64,000 nt of DNA, taken from assembly GCF_038396675.1 (NCBI RefSeq), contig NC_088921.1, forward strand, positions 71,560,001 to 71,624,000. The letters run 5' to 3'. Positions within the stretch are counted from its first letter, which is position 1, and each line of letters begins with the position of its first letter. This document shows, piece after piece, positions 12,660 through 23,050 of this stretch. Below the pieces are notes generated by a model. The model saw only the letters and a list, made by a program, of their open reading frames with translations. It had not been told where the DNA came from and ran no database searches. The stretch is from Hydra vulgaris (Eukaryota; Cnidaria; Hydrozoa; Anthoathecata; Hydridae). Position numbers and translations under genes: made by a program.

Positions 12660-13840
12660 ATGAATGCATTGGTTGAAAAACTTTACAATTTAATTGGAGA
12701 GTTTGAAGATGACGATGAAGTAGAATTTGATCAGTGGACAACAACAGATAGTTCAAGCTTAACACATAACAACAGATAGATCAAGCTTAACACATAACAA
12801 CAGATAGTTCAAGCTTAACAAATAACAACAGATAGTTCAAGCTTAACACATAACAATAGATAGTTCAAGCTTAACACATAATAAAGAGCCAGTGTCTGAG
12901 TACAATGAACTAATATGTAAAAAACTAAGTGAACTTGCACCACACTCATATTTAGCTAAGAGTCAAGCATCACACCTGAGATCAAGAAAGGAAGATATTA
13001 ATGAGTTAACAGCATTATTTCCAAGTGATTTTTCAGAAAACTATAAATTTGCAGTTCAGGATGAAGAACAAAGCTTTCATTGGACAAATTTATAATGTAC
13101 ACTACATCCTGTGATTATTTATTTTAAAAAAGAAGGTTTTCTCAATCACAAAACTTTTTGCATTGTTTCAGATGGTATGATGCATGATGTGAACATGGTG
13201 TATAAAATTATTGATGTTGTCAGCAACGATATTAAAACAAATCTACCATAATAAAACATATTGAATACTTTTCAGATGGGTGTTCAGGTCAATACAAAAA
13301 TTGTAAAAATATTTTGAAGATTTATTTTCATCTTGAAGATTTTGTTCTTTCTGCTAAATGGAACTTTTTTGCAAGTAGTCACGGTAAGCAACCTTGTGAT
13401 GGGTTAGGTGGTACAGTCAAACGTTTAGCAACACTAGCAAGCTTGCAAAGAGATTTGGGTAATCATATTTTATCTCCACAAGCAATGTACACATATTCAA
13501 TGAAAACTTTGAAGGGGTACATTTCATTTATATATATCAGAAGATTTAACTTTGATGAGAAACACTGTTGAGGAACGATTGGATACTGCAAATATCATAC
13601 CTGGAACACGTAGTTAGCATCAGTTTGTACCACTTGGCCATCAAAAGGTTAAATTATATATATTTGATGTATCTTTTATTTACTTCAAAAAACATGGATA
13701 TTTTTTATTGATAAACTCGAATAGATTTTTTATTTGTGTGCAAATTTCTTTAAATGCCTTTTTTATTGTCATTATTAGGTACAAGAAATAAAATCCAAGC
13801 TATGACTCTTGATGAAAATAGTGAGGACCGATATGTACTG
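12660..13840 (+). pseudogene. DDE-like transposase of a cnidarian/arthropod family, decayed
   Basis: The coding frame starts at ATG 12660 with an acidic N-terminus (FEDDDEVEFDQW). It runs through a minisatellite and continues at 12892-13095 and 13230-13645, with a last exon at about 13780-13840. Key blocks are VSDGMMHDV (about 13167), FSDGCSGQYKN (about 13271) and FFASSHGKQPCDG (about 13367), which look like RNase H-fold acidic-residue motifs. The DG..QYKN...SHGK.PCDG.GGT.KR pattern is familiar from repetitive 'uncharacterised' proteins of cnidarians and insects. I cannot name the superfamily. Several stops and frameshifts make it non-functional. Confidence 0.6.
12741..12880 (+). repeat. 28-bp minisatellite, 5 units, inside the transposase frame
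   Basis: Five head-to-tail copies of a unit starting ACAACAGATAGTTCAAGC and ending CACATA begin at 12741, 12769, 12797, 12825 and 12853, with one to two changes each. Since 28 is not divisible by three, each added unit shifts the frame, so the expansion itself disrupts the gene. Confidence 0.9.
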
Positions 13841-13900
13841 GTAATTACAACTGCTTTTTATTACATGTTAAATAAATTTTGCGCTTCATTGGCGTATTTG
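13780..13900 (+). repeat. Direct repeat of a transposase exon, copy 1 of 2
   Basis: About 120 bases starting near AGTACAAGAAATAAAATCC and containing ACTCTTGATGAAAATAG and CCGATATGTACTGG recur at about 15055-15175 with around 85% identity by eye. The segment encodes the exon with the LDENSEDRYVL motif. Confidence 0.7.
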
Positions 13901-15473
13901 TTATTAAATTAAGGGCGGTAGTGTTTTCTAAATTTGTTATCATTATTTTCTAAGTTGCATCTCTTCAACTGCCTTCAACAGCCTATAACTTTATGGTGTT
14001 ATTTGCATATTTTATTTCTTTTGAGCTAAGTATCATTTTCCTAAAGTGTATTTGAAGAGACCCTCCAGTACCGCCAATTTTGTTACAGATCACAGGAAAC
14101 AAAACTTCTTGAACTTATCAAATCGTAGGTATACTTCGTCTATTTTTTTTTTTTAATTTATGTCTTGTAACTAAATTTGAGTTGTGACAAAGCAATAACT
14201 TACAGCGACTATATAGAGTTGTTGTTAACAAGCTTATGTTTTTTTTTTTATTAACTAAATTATATATGAGTACAAAAACAAAAGACAAAATAAGTAAGCA
14301 TTGGAATTTCATAAATAATTGCAATAGTTTGATTTATACTTCAGCTAACTTTTTAAAATATTTACATCGAAAAAAAACATGCCATACTGATTTTTCAACA
14401 TAACTGAGATATTAATCGATTGTATATTCAACAGACTTTAATTTATTTTGTACACTTGTAAATGTAAATAATAGAGTGACATTCTAGAAAGTAAATTAAA
14501 TTTTTTTTTAGCTTACTAGAGATTTTGAAAAACGCTTTTTCGATTTTTATCTTATTTTTGTTTACTGCTTTTTTCTTTCTAAAAGCATTTTTACATTTTT
14601 GTAGCAAGGTCTTAAGTTAAAAGTCGTTTTTAGAACAAACTACCTTGCCTTGCTTCGAGAGATACAAAACTAAAGGTTCAGACTTGCCAGGTTTTAAGCT
14701 CTTTTGGTAACAAGTTTCAGAATCGCAGCTTACTAAAAGCATCATATAAGGGTTATAATAAAATCATTTTAAGAAACAAAAACATTTTTGGCACTTTTCC
14801 CCCCTCATTTTCCAGTCAAAATCACACAAACTTCAAGTTGCTGGAAATCCTTAACTTTAAGAATTTTATAAAAAAAGTTACAGTCTTTCCTTAGTTACGT
14901 CTCAAAACAGTTGATGCAGGGTGCAGATTTGTGGTTTTTGAAAAATATTTGCTTTTTTTTTTTTATAAAACCTCCTTGAGTTATTTATTTTATAACATTA
15001 CTAAATAAATGCTTAAACATTAATCAAGTGCAAAATATAAGATTGTAAGAACCAGCCCAAGTAATAAAATCCTAGCTATTACTCTTGATTAAAATAGAGA
15101 GGGCCGATATGTACTGGCAATTGCAACTGCTTTTTGTTACATATAAAATGAGTTTTGCGCTTGATTGGCATTTAGTAAGTTTTATAATGAAAAGTTTATT
15201 TTATTAGGGTAGATTTGTGGAGTAGATATAAAGCGATGGAAGGAGGCAATCCTGCAAAAACTTAGTCAAAATAAATCTTCAACTACTTCAAATCTTTAAC
15301 TATAAAACAGGAAAAATCATCCTTTGAAGAAAGTCATGAATTACAAGCCTTGCAGTTTGGCAGTTCTTCTTTTTCTCCTATCTCAGCTGCTTTTCCCAAG
15401 GTTCCAATCAAATTATCTAAACAACATAAGTCTTATATACATTTATTCTAAAAAAACCCTTTATAAGCTCAAT
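13901..15473. other. Spacer with second copy of the transposase exon
   Basis: Mostly AT-rich noncoding sequence with poly-T runs. Bases 15055-15175 duplicate the exon at 13780-13900. Nothing else was recognised before the long ORF at 15474. Confidence 0.5.
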
Positions 15474-17025
15474 ATGAGTCATGATGCGTTAGTTGATATC
15501 GTCATCAATGATGACCCATTAAATAACCAAGTTATTATAGTAGGTCGCCCTAAAGTTTTAGGTAGCGCTACTAAACAAATGCGTCATGTTACTCCTTATG
15601 CCTTTATAGAGCAAGATATAAAAAGTATAATTTCATCAGATGAACACTATGAAGACGGAGATATTTCATACATATTTGAAATAGTAAACTCTATATATCA
15701 TAAGTATCATAAGGTAAAATCTGATACCAACATTCAAATAAATGATATAGAAGGATTTTTTAAATTTAAAACAATATCTCAAACAAATCAGCAAAACGAA
15801 TATTATTTGATATTCAATGAGGCCTTAATAAAGGAACTTGATAAATAATTTCAAAAGCAAGAGAAGGACTTCACTATGGCAAACTTTAACTCTAAGTTTC
15901 AAAAATATATCACTTCTGGGATTCAGTACCTTCTCAATAAAATACTAGACCCAAAAGATTTATATTTAATCACTATAGTTTGCGAAGGTCTTGCAAGAAT
16001 AATATTAACAATGTTTAATCAAGACAAATATGCTGGATTTCTTGAAGAACGTAATTCTTTACTAGAGAGAATCCGTACAATACTAAAGATGATGCGCGGG
16101 AAGCTGGAAAATTAAAGTTAGAAAATCAAAGAAATAGTATTAAATCTCATGCTGAGTTAACATATGGTGGCAATATATTGCAATATGATTCATATGTTAA
16201 CATATGGTTAATATATTGCAATATGATTCACTTATTAGGATTGTAAATAATGAAAGATCCACAGTAAAAAATGCTGCAGCAGCATTACAAATTTTAAATG
16301 ATTTAGTTGCTTATAAAAATTATTATGAGAATGAAGTAGCAGATATGTTTTCTACACAACAAAATAAATATAATAACAAATATAATATCAAACAAACAGT
16401 TGGTATTAATCTTACTACGGATGATAAAGAGATAAATAATTATAATAAAGAAATAAAAGTTCAAACAAATTTAAAAGAAATTTTTCATTACCATGTAGCA
16501 AAACACCTATATTCGGTATTTAATTTTAGGCCATTAGAGACAAAAGTGTTAGCACCCAAACAAAAAAAAGATATAAATAAAATAAACATTTATCCTTCAG
16601 CAGGAGGTAAATATCAGGCGGAATACTCTGTTCAAGACGGCGCTAAATACCGTAAATCAGAAAATAATAGAGCAAAGGGTTATAATGACGAAGCAACGTT
16701 CCGTTCAAGAATGAGTAGTCATGATACAAAAGATGTATTACAAAAGAAAATTATTAGTCATGTTATGATTTTACTAATACCTTATAAACAATTAAAGACA
16801 GGATGCGAAAATACAAGGCATAAAGGAATGAAACAGATTTTAAATTCTTTGATAGAATTTGTTCAGAAAGATTACAACAATTCGAATGTAAAAGATTTAA
16901 ATGGAATAGCACTTGAGCTGAATGATACATGGAAAACAAAAGTATATATGGACTGTTTACAAAATGAATCTTTTTCGGATGTAAGTGCTACTTCTGAGGC
17001 TGCAGTAAATAATTATGAATTGTAA
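15474..17025 (+). pseudogene. Long intronless ORF, possibly of bacterial (endosymbiont-like) origin, broken
   Basis: Starting at ATG 15474, one frame runs to about 16080 with a single TAA at 15846. It shifts near 16070 and resumes at 16204-17025 after a 39-base direct duplication (copies at about 16160 and 16199) that itself caused a break. Undone, this would give roughly 500 residues without introns, rich in Asn, Lys and Ile. No domain is recognised. AAGGA lies 7 bases before the internal ATG 15876, like a Shine-Dalgarno site. Lack of introns, length and the terminator-like hairpin downstream make a low-GC intracellular bacterium a plausible source, but a eukaryotic mobile-element gene cannot be excluded. 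Confidence 0.4.
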
Positions 17026-17144
17026 TATTTCCTTAAATAAGATTACAATGTATTATAACTTTCAAAATTAATGGTTAAGAATAACAAAAACCAACAGGTT
17101 AAATATTATTTTTAAAGGTACTTTACAAATAGAATTAGAATGAA

Positions 17145-17573
17145 GACACAAGGATTTTTTGGTACACAAAGTTAAAAAAAAAAATACTCAAACTATTCAG
17201 ATTGGGTAAAAGAAAACTTAATAAGTGATAATCCAGATACGGAATCAATATCAAAGATTGCTTTTTATGAGGCAGAAAATATTCGCTTTGCGAATATATT
17301 ATGGTAGAAAATTTTTCTAAGATGATTACTCTCTTCAATGCAGTTCACAATAAAAAGTTTGATCAAGAATATAGAAATCATCCAAACTATCTTAAATTAA
17401 ATGCTAACGAATGTACAGTTCTTGCTGGTGCTATAAAAAAGTCTAAAAAGTTTTGTAAAGAAAACAATACTATGCATAAAGATTTGAGTAATTTGTTACA
17501 TACTAAATATCAAAAACTAAAATTTATGGGATACGATGTTAGCAAGCTTACAAAGGTAAATGCTGTGCTGTAA
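17145..17573 (+). pseudogene. Hypothetical ORF remnant downstream of the long ORF
   Basis: Open segments at about 17180-17290 (WVKENLISDNPDTESISKIA) and 17301-17573 lie in different frames and follow the 15.5-17.0 kb ORF in the same orientation, as in an operon. The composition is lysine- and asparagine-rich. No family was recognised. Confidence 0.35.
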
Positions 17574-17832
17574 ATTGTGCACTTCGGAGAAAATAACGAT
17601 ACAGGTGATGTTACTTTAACTGGTGAAGCATAAGCGCATTAAAATAGAAAACCTAATATTTTATAAGTTGTTTTATATTATAACTTGCTTATGTACTGAT
17701 ATATAATTGCTATGGTTCTAACTTTTGTTCTGAAGATAATAAAATTTTTTCTCTTGATTTAAGTAAAGGGTCGGTTTTTAGCAATTAAGCTTACAAAAAA
17801 TGAACTGCCTATTATAACTTTGTCAAAAAAAA

Positions 17833-17870
17833 CCATTGCATCTTTATTCCATGAAATAAAGATGCAAGGG
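17833..17870. terminator. Hairpin resembling a bidirectional intrinsic terminator
   Basis: TTGCATCTTTATT (17836-17848) pairs perfectly with 17855-17867 across a 6-base loop, with outer C-G pairs extending the stem. On the minus strand the stem is followed by eight Ts; on the plus strand by TTTGTTTT. This is the shape of a rho-independent terminator and supports a bacterial origin for the flanking ORFs, though a chance or MITE-derived palindrome is possible. Confidence 0.45.
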
Positions 17871-17889
17871 TTTGTTTTGGCTAAATTAT

Positions 17890-18103
17890 AATAGACAAAG
17901 GTGGGTCCTGGGGAGATTTGGTTTATTCTCAAGTATTAGCTTATTATGAAAGAAGCGCGAGCGCAAGGTCCGTAGAAAGCAAATTTAATGATAACGTACT
18001 TGATAACTTTAATGATAACGTACTTGATAACTTTAATGATAACGTACTAGATAACGTACTTGACGCCAGTGTATTGTTGGGTTCAGAGGAGATACAAGAG
18101 TGA
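17890..18103 (+). CDS. Small ORF with FNDNVLDN repeats
   Basis: The frame reads GGSWGDLVYSQVLAYYERSASARS and then about three and a half copies of an 8-residue unit FNDNVLDN encoded by a 24-bp tandem repeat (about 17982-18062), ending at TGA 18103. The start is not identified. The base composition (GGTGGGTCCTGGGG, GCGCGAGCGC) is locally more GC-rich than the surroundings. It lies directly after the terminator-like hairpin. The product is unknown, possibly part of the same bacterial-like block. Confidence 0.35.
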
Positions 18104-18536
18104 AAATCATAAGTTTTGAGTTGCTTATAACTTGGCAAAATTAATTGAATTAAAGATGAGCGTTTACTGGTGTTTAAGTTTTGCAATTTTATAGTACTAT
18201 TTATTTATTTATGCAAATTTTATATACGAAAATCTACTATTATTTGAAAAGAGTACAATCAAAAGTTTTGAAATATAGTAATAAATACGCATAATGGTTT
18301 TTAACTTAGGCAAAATTTAAAAACCCGTGAACGCTCACAATTGATGCTTTTTTTCAGCATTACTAGCTTACTGCGTTTATTAAAACAAAATATAAATTAA
18401 AATGAAAAAATATGTAACTTCTCATATGCATGTATATAGTTCAAAAGTTTTTCTTAAATTTTTTTTGCGCTAGATATAATTATATACTGTTCAAGGTTTA
18501 GATATTTAGTAATAACGTGCCTATTTTTTATAAAAC

Positions 18537-18776
18537 TTAAATTCCTTTTGATGGGACAAGAACAGGCATATTATAAAACGTTACCAAAATTGCAAATAGA
18601 ATAGTTAATATCCATAAATTTATCATAAAATTTTTTAATATAATAGAAGCAACTAAGGAAAGTCCCGTTAATATTAATTCTCTGCAGAAACTTTTACCTC
18701 TTTCATATTTCGAAACAAAAAAAGTTACAAAAATAAAATCATAGGAACCAGATTTGCTATTAGAAATTGATAACAA
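18537..18776 (-). CDS. Hypothetical small membrane protein
   Basis: A 79-codon frame with two strongly hydrophobic stretches (LILTGLSLVASIIL and LWILTILFAILVTFY) separated by a few polar residues, suggesting a membrane hairpin. No homolog was recognised. It could be a fragment of the neighbouring bacterial-like block or chance. Confidence 0.25.
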   Translation of the reverse strand: MLSISNSKSGSYDFIFVTFFVSKYERGKSFCRELILTGLSLVASIILKNFMINLWILTILFAILVTFYNMPVLVPSKGI

Positions 18777-19689
18777 TATACTTGTGCTTACTTCAGGCTT
18801 TCACTCAATCGATCTGGATATTTATTAAAGTACTTCTTATCTATAAATAGATTCTTAGTTACATAAATTATCCTAGTTACATAAATTATCCTAGTTACAT
18901 AAATTATCAAATTAACGATAAAATTATAGTATCTTGAGGAAAGAAATCTAACATTGTAAACACTGCTGAAACAATAATTAACCCTTCGTCTATATTAACT
19001 ACTGAATGATTTGTTGGCGCAAATTACATTTCAAAGACTAAGTGGGATTGAATCCATATAGAAATTAAAGAAAATATTTTTTATAATAATTTTATTATTT
19101 TTAAAAGTTAGGTATATTTTAGATACAATGTACGATCAATTACAGATAAATATCAATCTTTAAAATCTTTTAATTTAAATCTCGCGGAGGAAAATAAATT
19201 ACATTCAAACTACATTGGAACAAAAAATTCTTAAGGAGGTATCCAGCCATTATTTCTATTTACTTATATTTTACACATAATAAATACCTTTTTCTGAAAG
19301 TGCCAACACTCGTATCATCTTCGTTCCAATAGTAATTAAAATCTGTCTGTCTCTAAACACTGATCTCATAAATACGGACATAAATCTCTCGAACCATTCT
19401 CAACCGTTAAAACCAGTTTATTCTGCTTTTTATGAAAAAAATATAGTTAATGTTTATAATTTCTATAATCAATTTTTGTTAACTTTAGTATTGTTTTTTT
19501 TTTGTTTTCTTTTTAATGTTTATTATATATTTTGTTGTCATTACAATTGCTTATTGTTATTTTTATCAATATTTACTACTTTTAACTATTATTACTAATA
19601 TTAATATTGTTATTGTTATTTTTATTGTCATTACTGTTATTATTATTAATATTTTTATTCTTATTACTGTTATTATTGTTATTATTATT
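18777..19689. other. Spacer; 18-21-bp tandem repeat and ATT-rich tract
   Basis: TTACATAAATTATCCTAG occurs three times in tandem at about 18857-18910. From 19500 the sequence becomes an ATT/ATTGTT trinucleotide-rich tract that leads into the left inverted repeat of the Polinton. No gene was recognised. Confidence 0.6.
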
Positions 19690-20350
19690 AGTAGTATTAT
19701 TAATACTGTTAATATTAAGTTATAAAGTTTATTATTTTTATCATATTATATGAAAATTAGCGTTAGATTTGTTTGAATTAGATATTATTAATATTAGCAG
19801 GTGTTTACTTTATATTAGCAAATTCACTATTTGTAAACATCCTTAAAAGTAAAATCTCAATTCAGAAATAATTGATTGAATAAAATTTTCACGAATAAAA
19901 ACTTGTAAACGTCCCAATAGCATAAATATCTCAAGAATTAATTGAAAACGTTCCAATAACATAAACATCTCAAGAACTAATTGAAATGTTTGAAATTTTG
20001 CAAAATGCTAGTAGTTTAGCTTGCGTTTAAACCTAAAATTAAAAAACTAAATTTAGAGATCAAAAATAAAAGAATTAATTGTACAAAAAATTACTTTTAG
20101 CGATAAAACACTCATTTGATAATTTTATAATGAATATATCGTGAAGATTTGAAACAAAAATAATGTTTTTTTTATTAAGATATCATTGTTTTCTTATAGC
20201 TACTCATTATAAAAAAAACAAATATTGAGAAAAACAAATTTTAAAATTTCAAATCGTGTACACTACTCTGATAAATCATCTGTTTGAGAAAAATCTTACT
20301 GATATTCGAAAATTATTTTGGAAGAAGTAATTTTACTATTAAATTTTACA
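19690..20350 (+). repeat. Left terminal inverted repeat of the Polinton
   Basis: The block from CATATTATATGAAAATTAGC (about 19742) to TTACTATTAAATTTTACA (about 20350) matches the inverse of 45368-45975 with scattered changes. Shared landmarks include AGCAAATTCACTATTTGTAAACATCC, AGATCAAAAATAA and ACTACTCTGATAAATCATCTG. Outside this, both copies fade into an ATTATTGTT-rich tract. Confidence 0.9.
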
Positions 20351-20523
20351 AATTTTACAAATTTTGCAATAGAATTATTATTTGATTTTTTTCGAGATAT
20401 TGATGTATTAGTTGCAACAAAAGGAATAGGAGTCAAAACTGTAGAAGATGATATATCTAGAACAGGATCATCTAGTATATTTCTGTTCGATTGATGTAGA
20501 TTGCGTTTGTGTGCGCTTAACAC
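20296..20523 (-). CDS. Hypothetical Polinton ORF at inner edge of the TIR
   Basis: A 75-codon frame with STVLTPIPF resembles, by eye, the translation of about 20905-20840 minus (SSEILTPAPF), suggesting two decayed copies of one short gene. Its C-terminal end overlaps the inverted repeat. Function unknown. Confidence 0.3.
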   Translation of the reverse strand: MLSAHKRNLHQSNRNILDDPVLDISSSTVLTPIPFVATNTSISRKKSNNNSIAKFVKFVKFNSKITSSKIIFEYQ

Positions 20524-20932
20524 GTGTGTGCACTAACGCTACTAATAATTTACTTTTTTTCGTTCTATAATAATATTTAATTTTCCGCTCTTTTGCGATT
20601 TGTTGCAATTCTGTGATTTTTTTATTTTCTATTTTTATATCGCAAGATTTTTTTTTAAATTTTCATTTTCTTTAAATGATTTTTCAAAATAAAAAAATTT
20701 CGTCGTATTCTTTATTATTAAAAATATTTACAAAGCACATTTAATTTTTTTATATTTATTCTGATTTTTAAATACATTCCCATCCTCGTATTCTACAATA
20801 ATAAGTAGTATTTGGATATTTTGCAATCTCCTGCTCTTTTGTAGTTGTCAATGTTATATATATAAAAGGTGCAGGGGTTAAAATTTCTGAAGATTTTGTA
20901 TCTGGAATAGATTCATTATGTAAGATAATAAT

Positions 20933-21202
20933 TCAATTATTTTTATATATGTAAGATAACAATTCAATCGCATTTGGATTTTTAGATAACATAATCCAAT
21001 CTACTTTATCTAAATTATCTTTTAATATTTCAATTGCATTTGGATTTGAAGATAACCAAACCCAATCTGCTTTATCTAAGTTATCTTTAAAAATTTCAAT
21101 AGAGTTTGGATTTTTAGATAACTGATGCCAATTTACTGTATCTGAATTATCTTTTAATATTTCAATCGCATTTGGCTTTTCAAATAAATTATTAGATCCC
21201 AT
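20933..21202 (-). CDS. NPNAIEILK-repeat protein
   Basis: An 89-residue protein made almost entirely of about four tandem copies of a 22-23-residue unit of the form W..LS.NPNAIEILKDNLDK. Short repeats of this NPNAI type are common in giant-virus (NCLDV) hypothetical proteins, where they appear to act as interaction scaffolds. The frame is intact from ATG 21202 to the stop at 20933. It lies 4 bases after the stop of the upstream AT-hook gene, fitting the compact minus-strand gene order of the element. Role unknown. Confidence 0.65.
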   Translation of the reverse strand: MGSNNLFEKPNAIEILKDNSDTVNWHQLSKNPNSIEIFKDNLDKADWVWLSSNPNAIEILKDNLDKVDWIMLSKNPNAIELLSYIYKNN

Positions 21203-21205
21203 TTT

Positions 21206-21574
21206 TTATATATCAAGATTTTTTTTTAAATTTTCCGAATTTAATATTTCAATCTTATAACCATTATCAATCTTCCCATCACGCAATTTATGATATTTAT
21301 ATGCATGCCCAGTTCCACGCATAGCACTATTTAAGGATTTATATACTGTTTCTTCTGTTTCTATGTTTTTTAATTTAATAGTGACTGGTTTTTACTTAAT
21401 TGTTCTTAATCTTTCATATTTTGGATCTCTTTCTTTTTTCTCTTCTTTTACTGGATGTATTCTAGGTCTTCCAACTTGTCTTTTCTCATTTACTTTTTTT
21501 ACTGGACGTATTCTAGGTCTTCCAACTGGACTTTTGTCATCAGTGGCTTCTGTTGCTTTTGACATAATTGACAA
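21206..21574 (-). pseudogene. AT-hook protein of the Polinton
   Basis: The N-terminus carries two AT-hook cores, PVGRPRIRPV and QVGRPRIHPV, at about residues 16-44, which should bind the minor groove of AT-rich DNA. After a TAA at about 21392 the same frame continues with a conserved-looking domain (TEETVYKSLNSAMRGTGHAY...DGYKIEIL) and ends at 21206. A role in packaging or organising element DNA is plausible. It starts 3 bases from the end of the capsid gene. Confidence 0.6.
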
Positions 21575-21576
21575 AT

Positions 21577-22876
21577 TTAAAAAACAATATTCATTTTATT
21601 TCCGTCTGATTGAAATTCTATAATTCTATCAGATATTACAATAGCATATGCCATAGTACCTGCTGGAACAGGTACTATGGCATATTTAATTTGTGCATCT
21701 ATTGTTGATGATTTTATTCTTTCTGATTGATTGCTACATTATAAACAGAGAGTGGGTGTAAATCTTTATAGTCAGAAGGAGTTATGTTGCTGTGTGTGAT
21801 CAATTCATCTTTATAAGCTCTTGAAATTTGCTGATTTGGGAATGAAAAATTATAATAAGAAATAAATAAAATAAAAAAAGAAATAACTAAAATAAAAAAA
21901 AATAAAACAGCAGGATATCTTTCTTGATTAAGCATAATGTACATATTTTTCAAGTCGCAATGATCAAATATTGAAGCATTAGCATTTTGGTCTAACCTCT
22001 TTCTTGTTTGAAATCCAACAATAATATATCTCGGGTTATCAGGAGATGACTTTACGCTCAGTCTTTAAGAAAATAAAGTAGCTTGTGGAACATATATACT
22101 ATAACACTGACGCTGACGAAAACTTACTGGAAGTGTCACTTTTGATTCGATTTGCTTATAAAGTTTAAACCTCTTTGCGTCTGATTTTAACACATTTGAC
22201 ATAAACAACGATTTTTTATTAAGATTAACTTTTCCTGCAGCTATACCAGCTAGCTTAAAAATTGCGTCATCATCGTATTGTCTTACAAGATTTATAGTAT
22301 GTTTAAGCCAATAAATAACTTGTCGTAATCATCACAGAATCTAAAAATGTGTCTTAAAGGTACACAAAATGAAAATGTTCCTTTTGTAGTTGGTTTCTGA
22401 ATTATGCATGCCTGTCTTGCTGAAAACCCTTGCTTATCAGCAAGTACTGCTGTTGTTGTATTATCTTTATACCACAATTGATTTAATCCTTGCGCTAATT
22501 GAAAGTCGTTTGGGTATTTGAGCATTCCTAACATTATAGTTGCTTGACCTGGACTAAAAATAGTTTCTATATTTAGGTTTGATAATTTGTATGATATTTC
22601 ACTGAATAAATGCATAATACCATTATTTGTTAGCGCCACTGAATCTGCATTAGTTTTAGCTGTTCCATCAGCTTTAACAAGTTGTCCTTTAAATGAGAGA
22701 AAAGCCTCAGATGGAAGTGTGAACAAATATTGCTCAATGTTGATTGTTATTTGTCTAGCATTTAGATTTGTACCATTAATTGGTTCATATTTCTGGAATT
22801 CAAATCTTTCAAATTCCATTATTGGCATTTTTGTAAAGTTTAATTCTTCGGAAGTTGTCATTTTATTTTTATGCAT
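21577..22876 (-). pseudogene. Polinton major capsid protein (double jelly-roll type), inactivated
   Basis: The first 194 codons (22292-22876) are open. The rest continues through shifted frames: about 22240-21960 (VKSSPDNPRYIIVGFQT), 21953-21714 (NMYIMLNQERYPAV, SFPNQQ, NITPSDYKDL) and 21705-21577 (AYAIVISDRIIEFQSDGNKM). Order and motifs match the conserved capsid protein of Polintons, which would form the icosahedral shell. Near 21900-21840 a short run of hydrophobic codons interrupts the C-terminal jelly roll, probably a microsatellite-like insertion. At least three frameshifts and one stop are present, so no capsid can be made from this copy. Confidence 0.8.
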
Positions 22877-22916
22877 ACAATATAAAAAAAAATTCTTAAT
22901 TTACAATTCTTAAAAT

Positions 22917-23050
22917 TTATATAAAAAATTTAGCAAGTCAACGCGTAAATGTAATCTAGCTAAGCTATAGCTCATTGATTAAACAAATTAAATCTACGCA
23001 AATCTACTACGCAAGTATACGCGTAGCTCATTCGTTTAACAAGTTAAATC
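22917..23050. repeat. Intergenic CTACGC/GCTCATT repeat cluster
   Basis: Several copies of AAATCTACGCAA, TACGCGTAGCTCATT and AGCTCATTGATTAAAC lie between two Polinton genes. Related motifs occur at 11925-11985 beside the other Polinton remnant. They may be promoter or replication elements of the transposon, or just small repeats. Confidence 0.5.

Noticed and set aside
15474..18103. Treating the bacterial-like block as assembly contamination
   Set aside because: It carries stops, a frameshift and a duplication, as expected for an old nuclear insert, and is flanked by eukaryotic repeats. Cannot be excluded without reads, so it is reported as a finding with modest confidence.
19516..19725. Hydrophobic 69-codon ORF of Ile/Val/Tyr
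   Set aside because: Translation of an ATT/ATTGTT trinucleotide-rich tract at the Polinton end.
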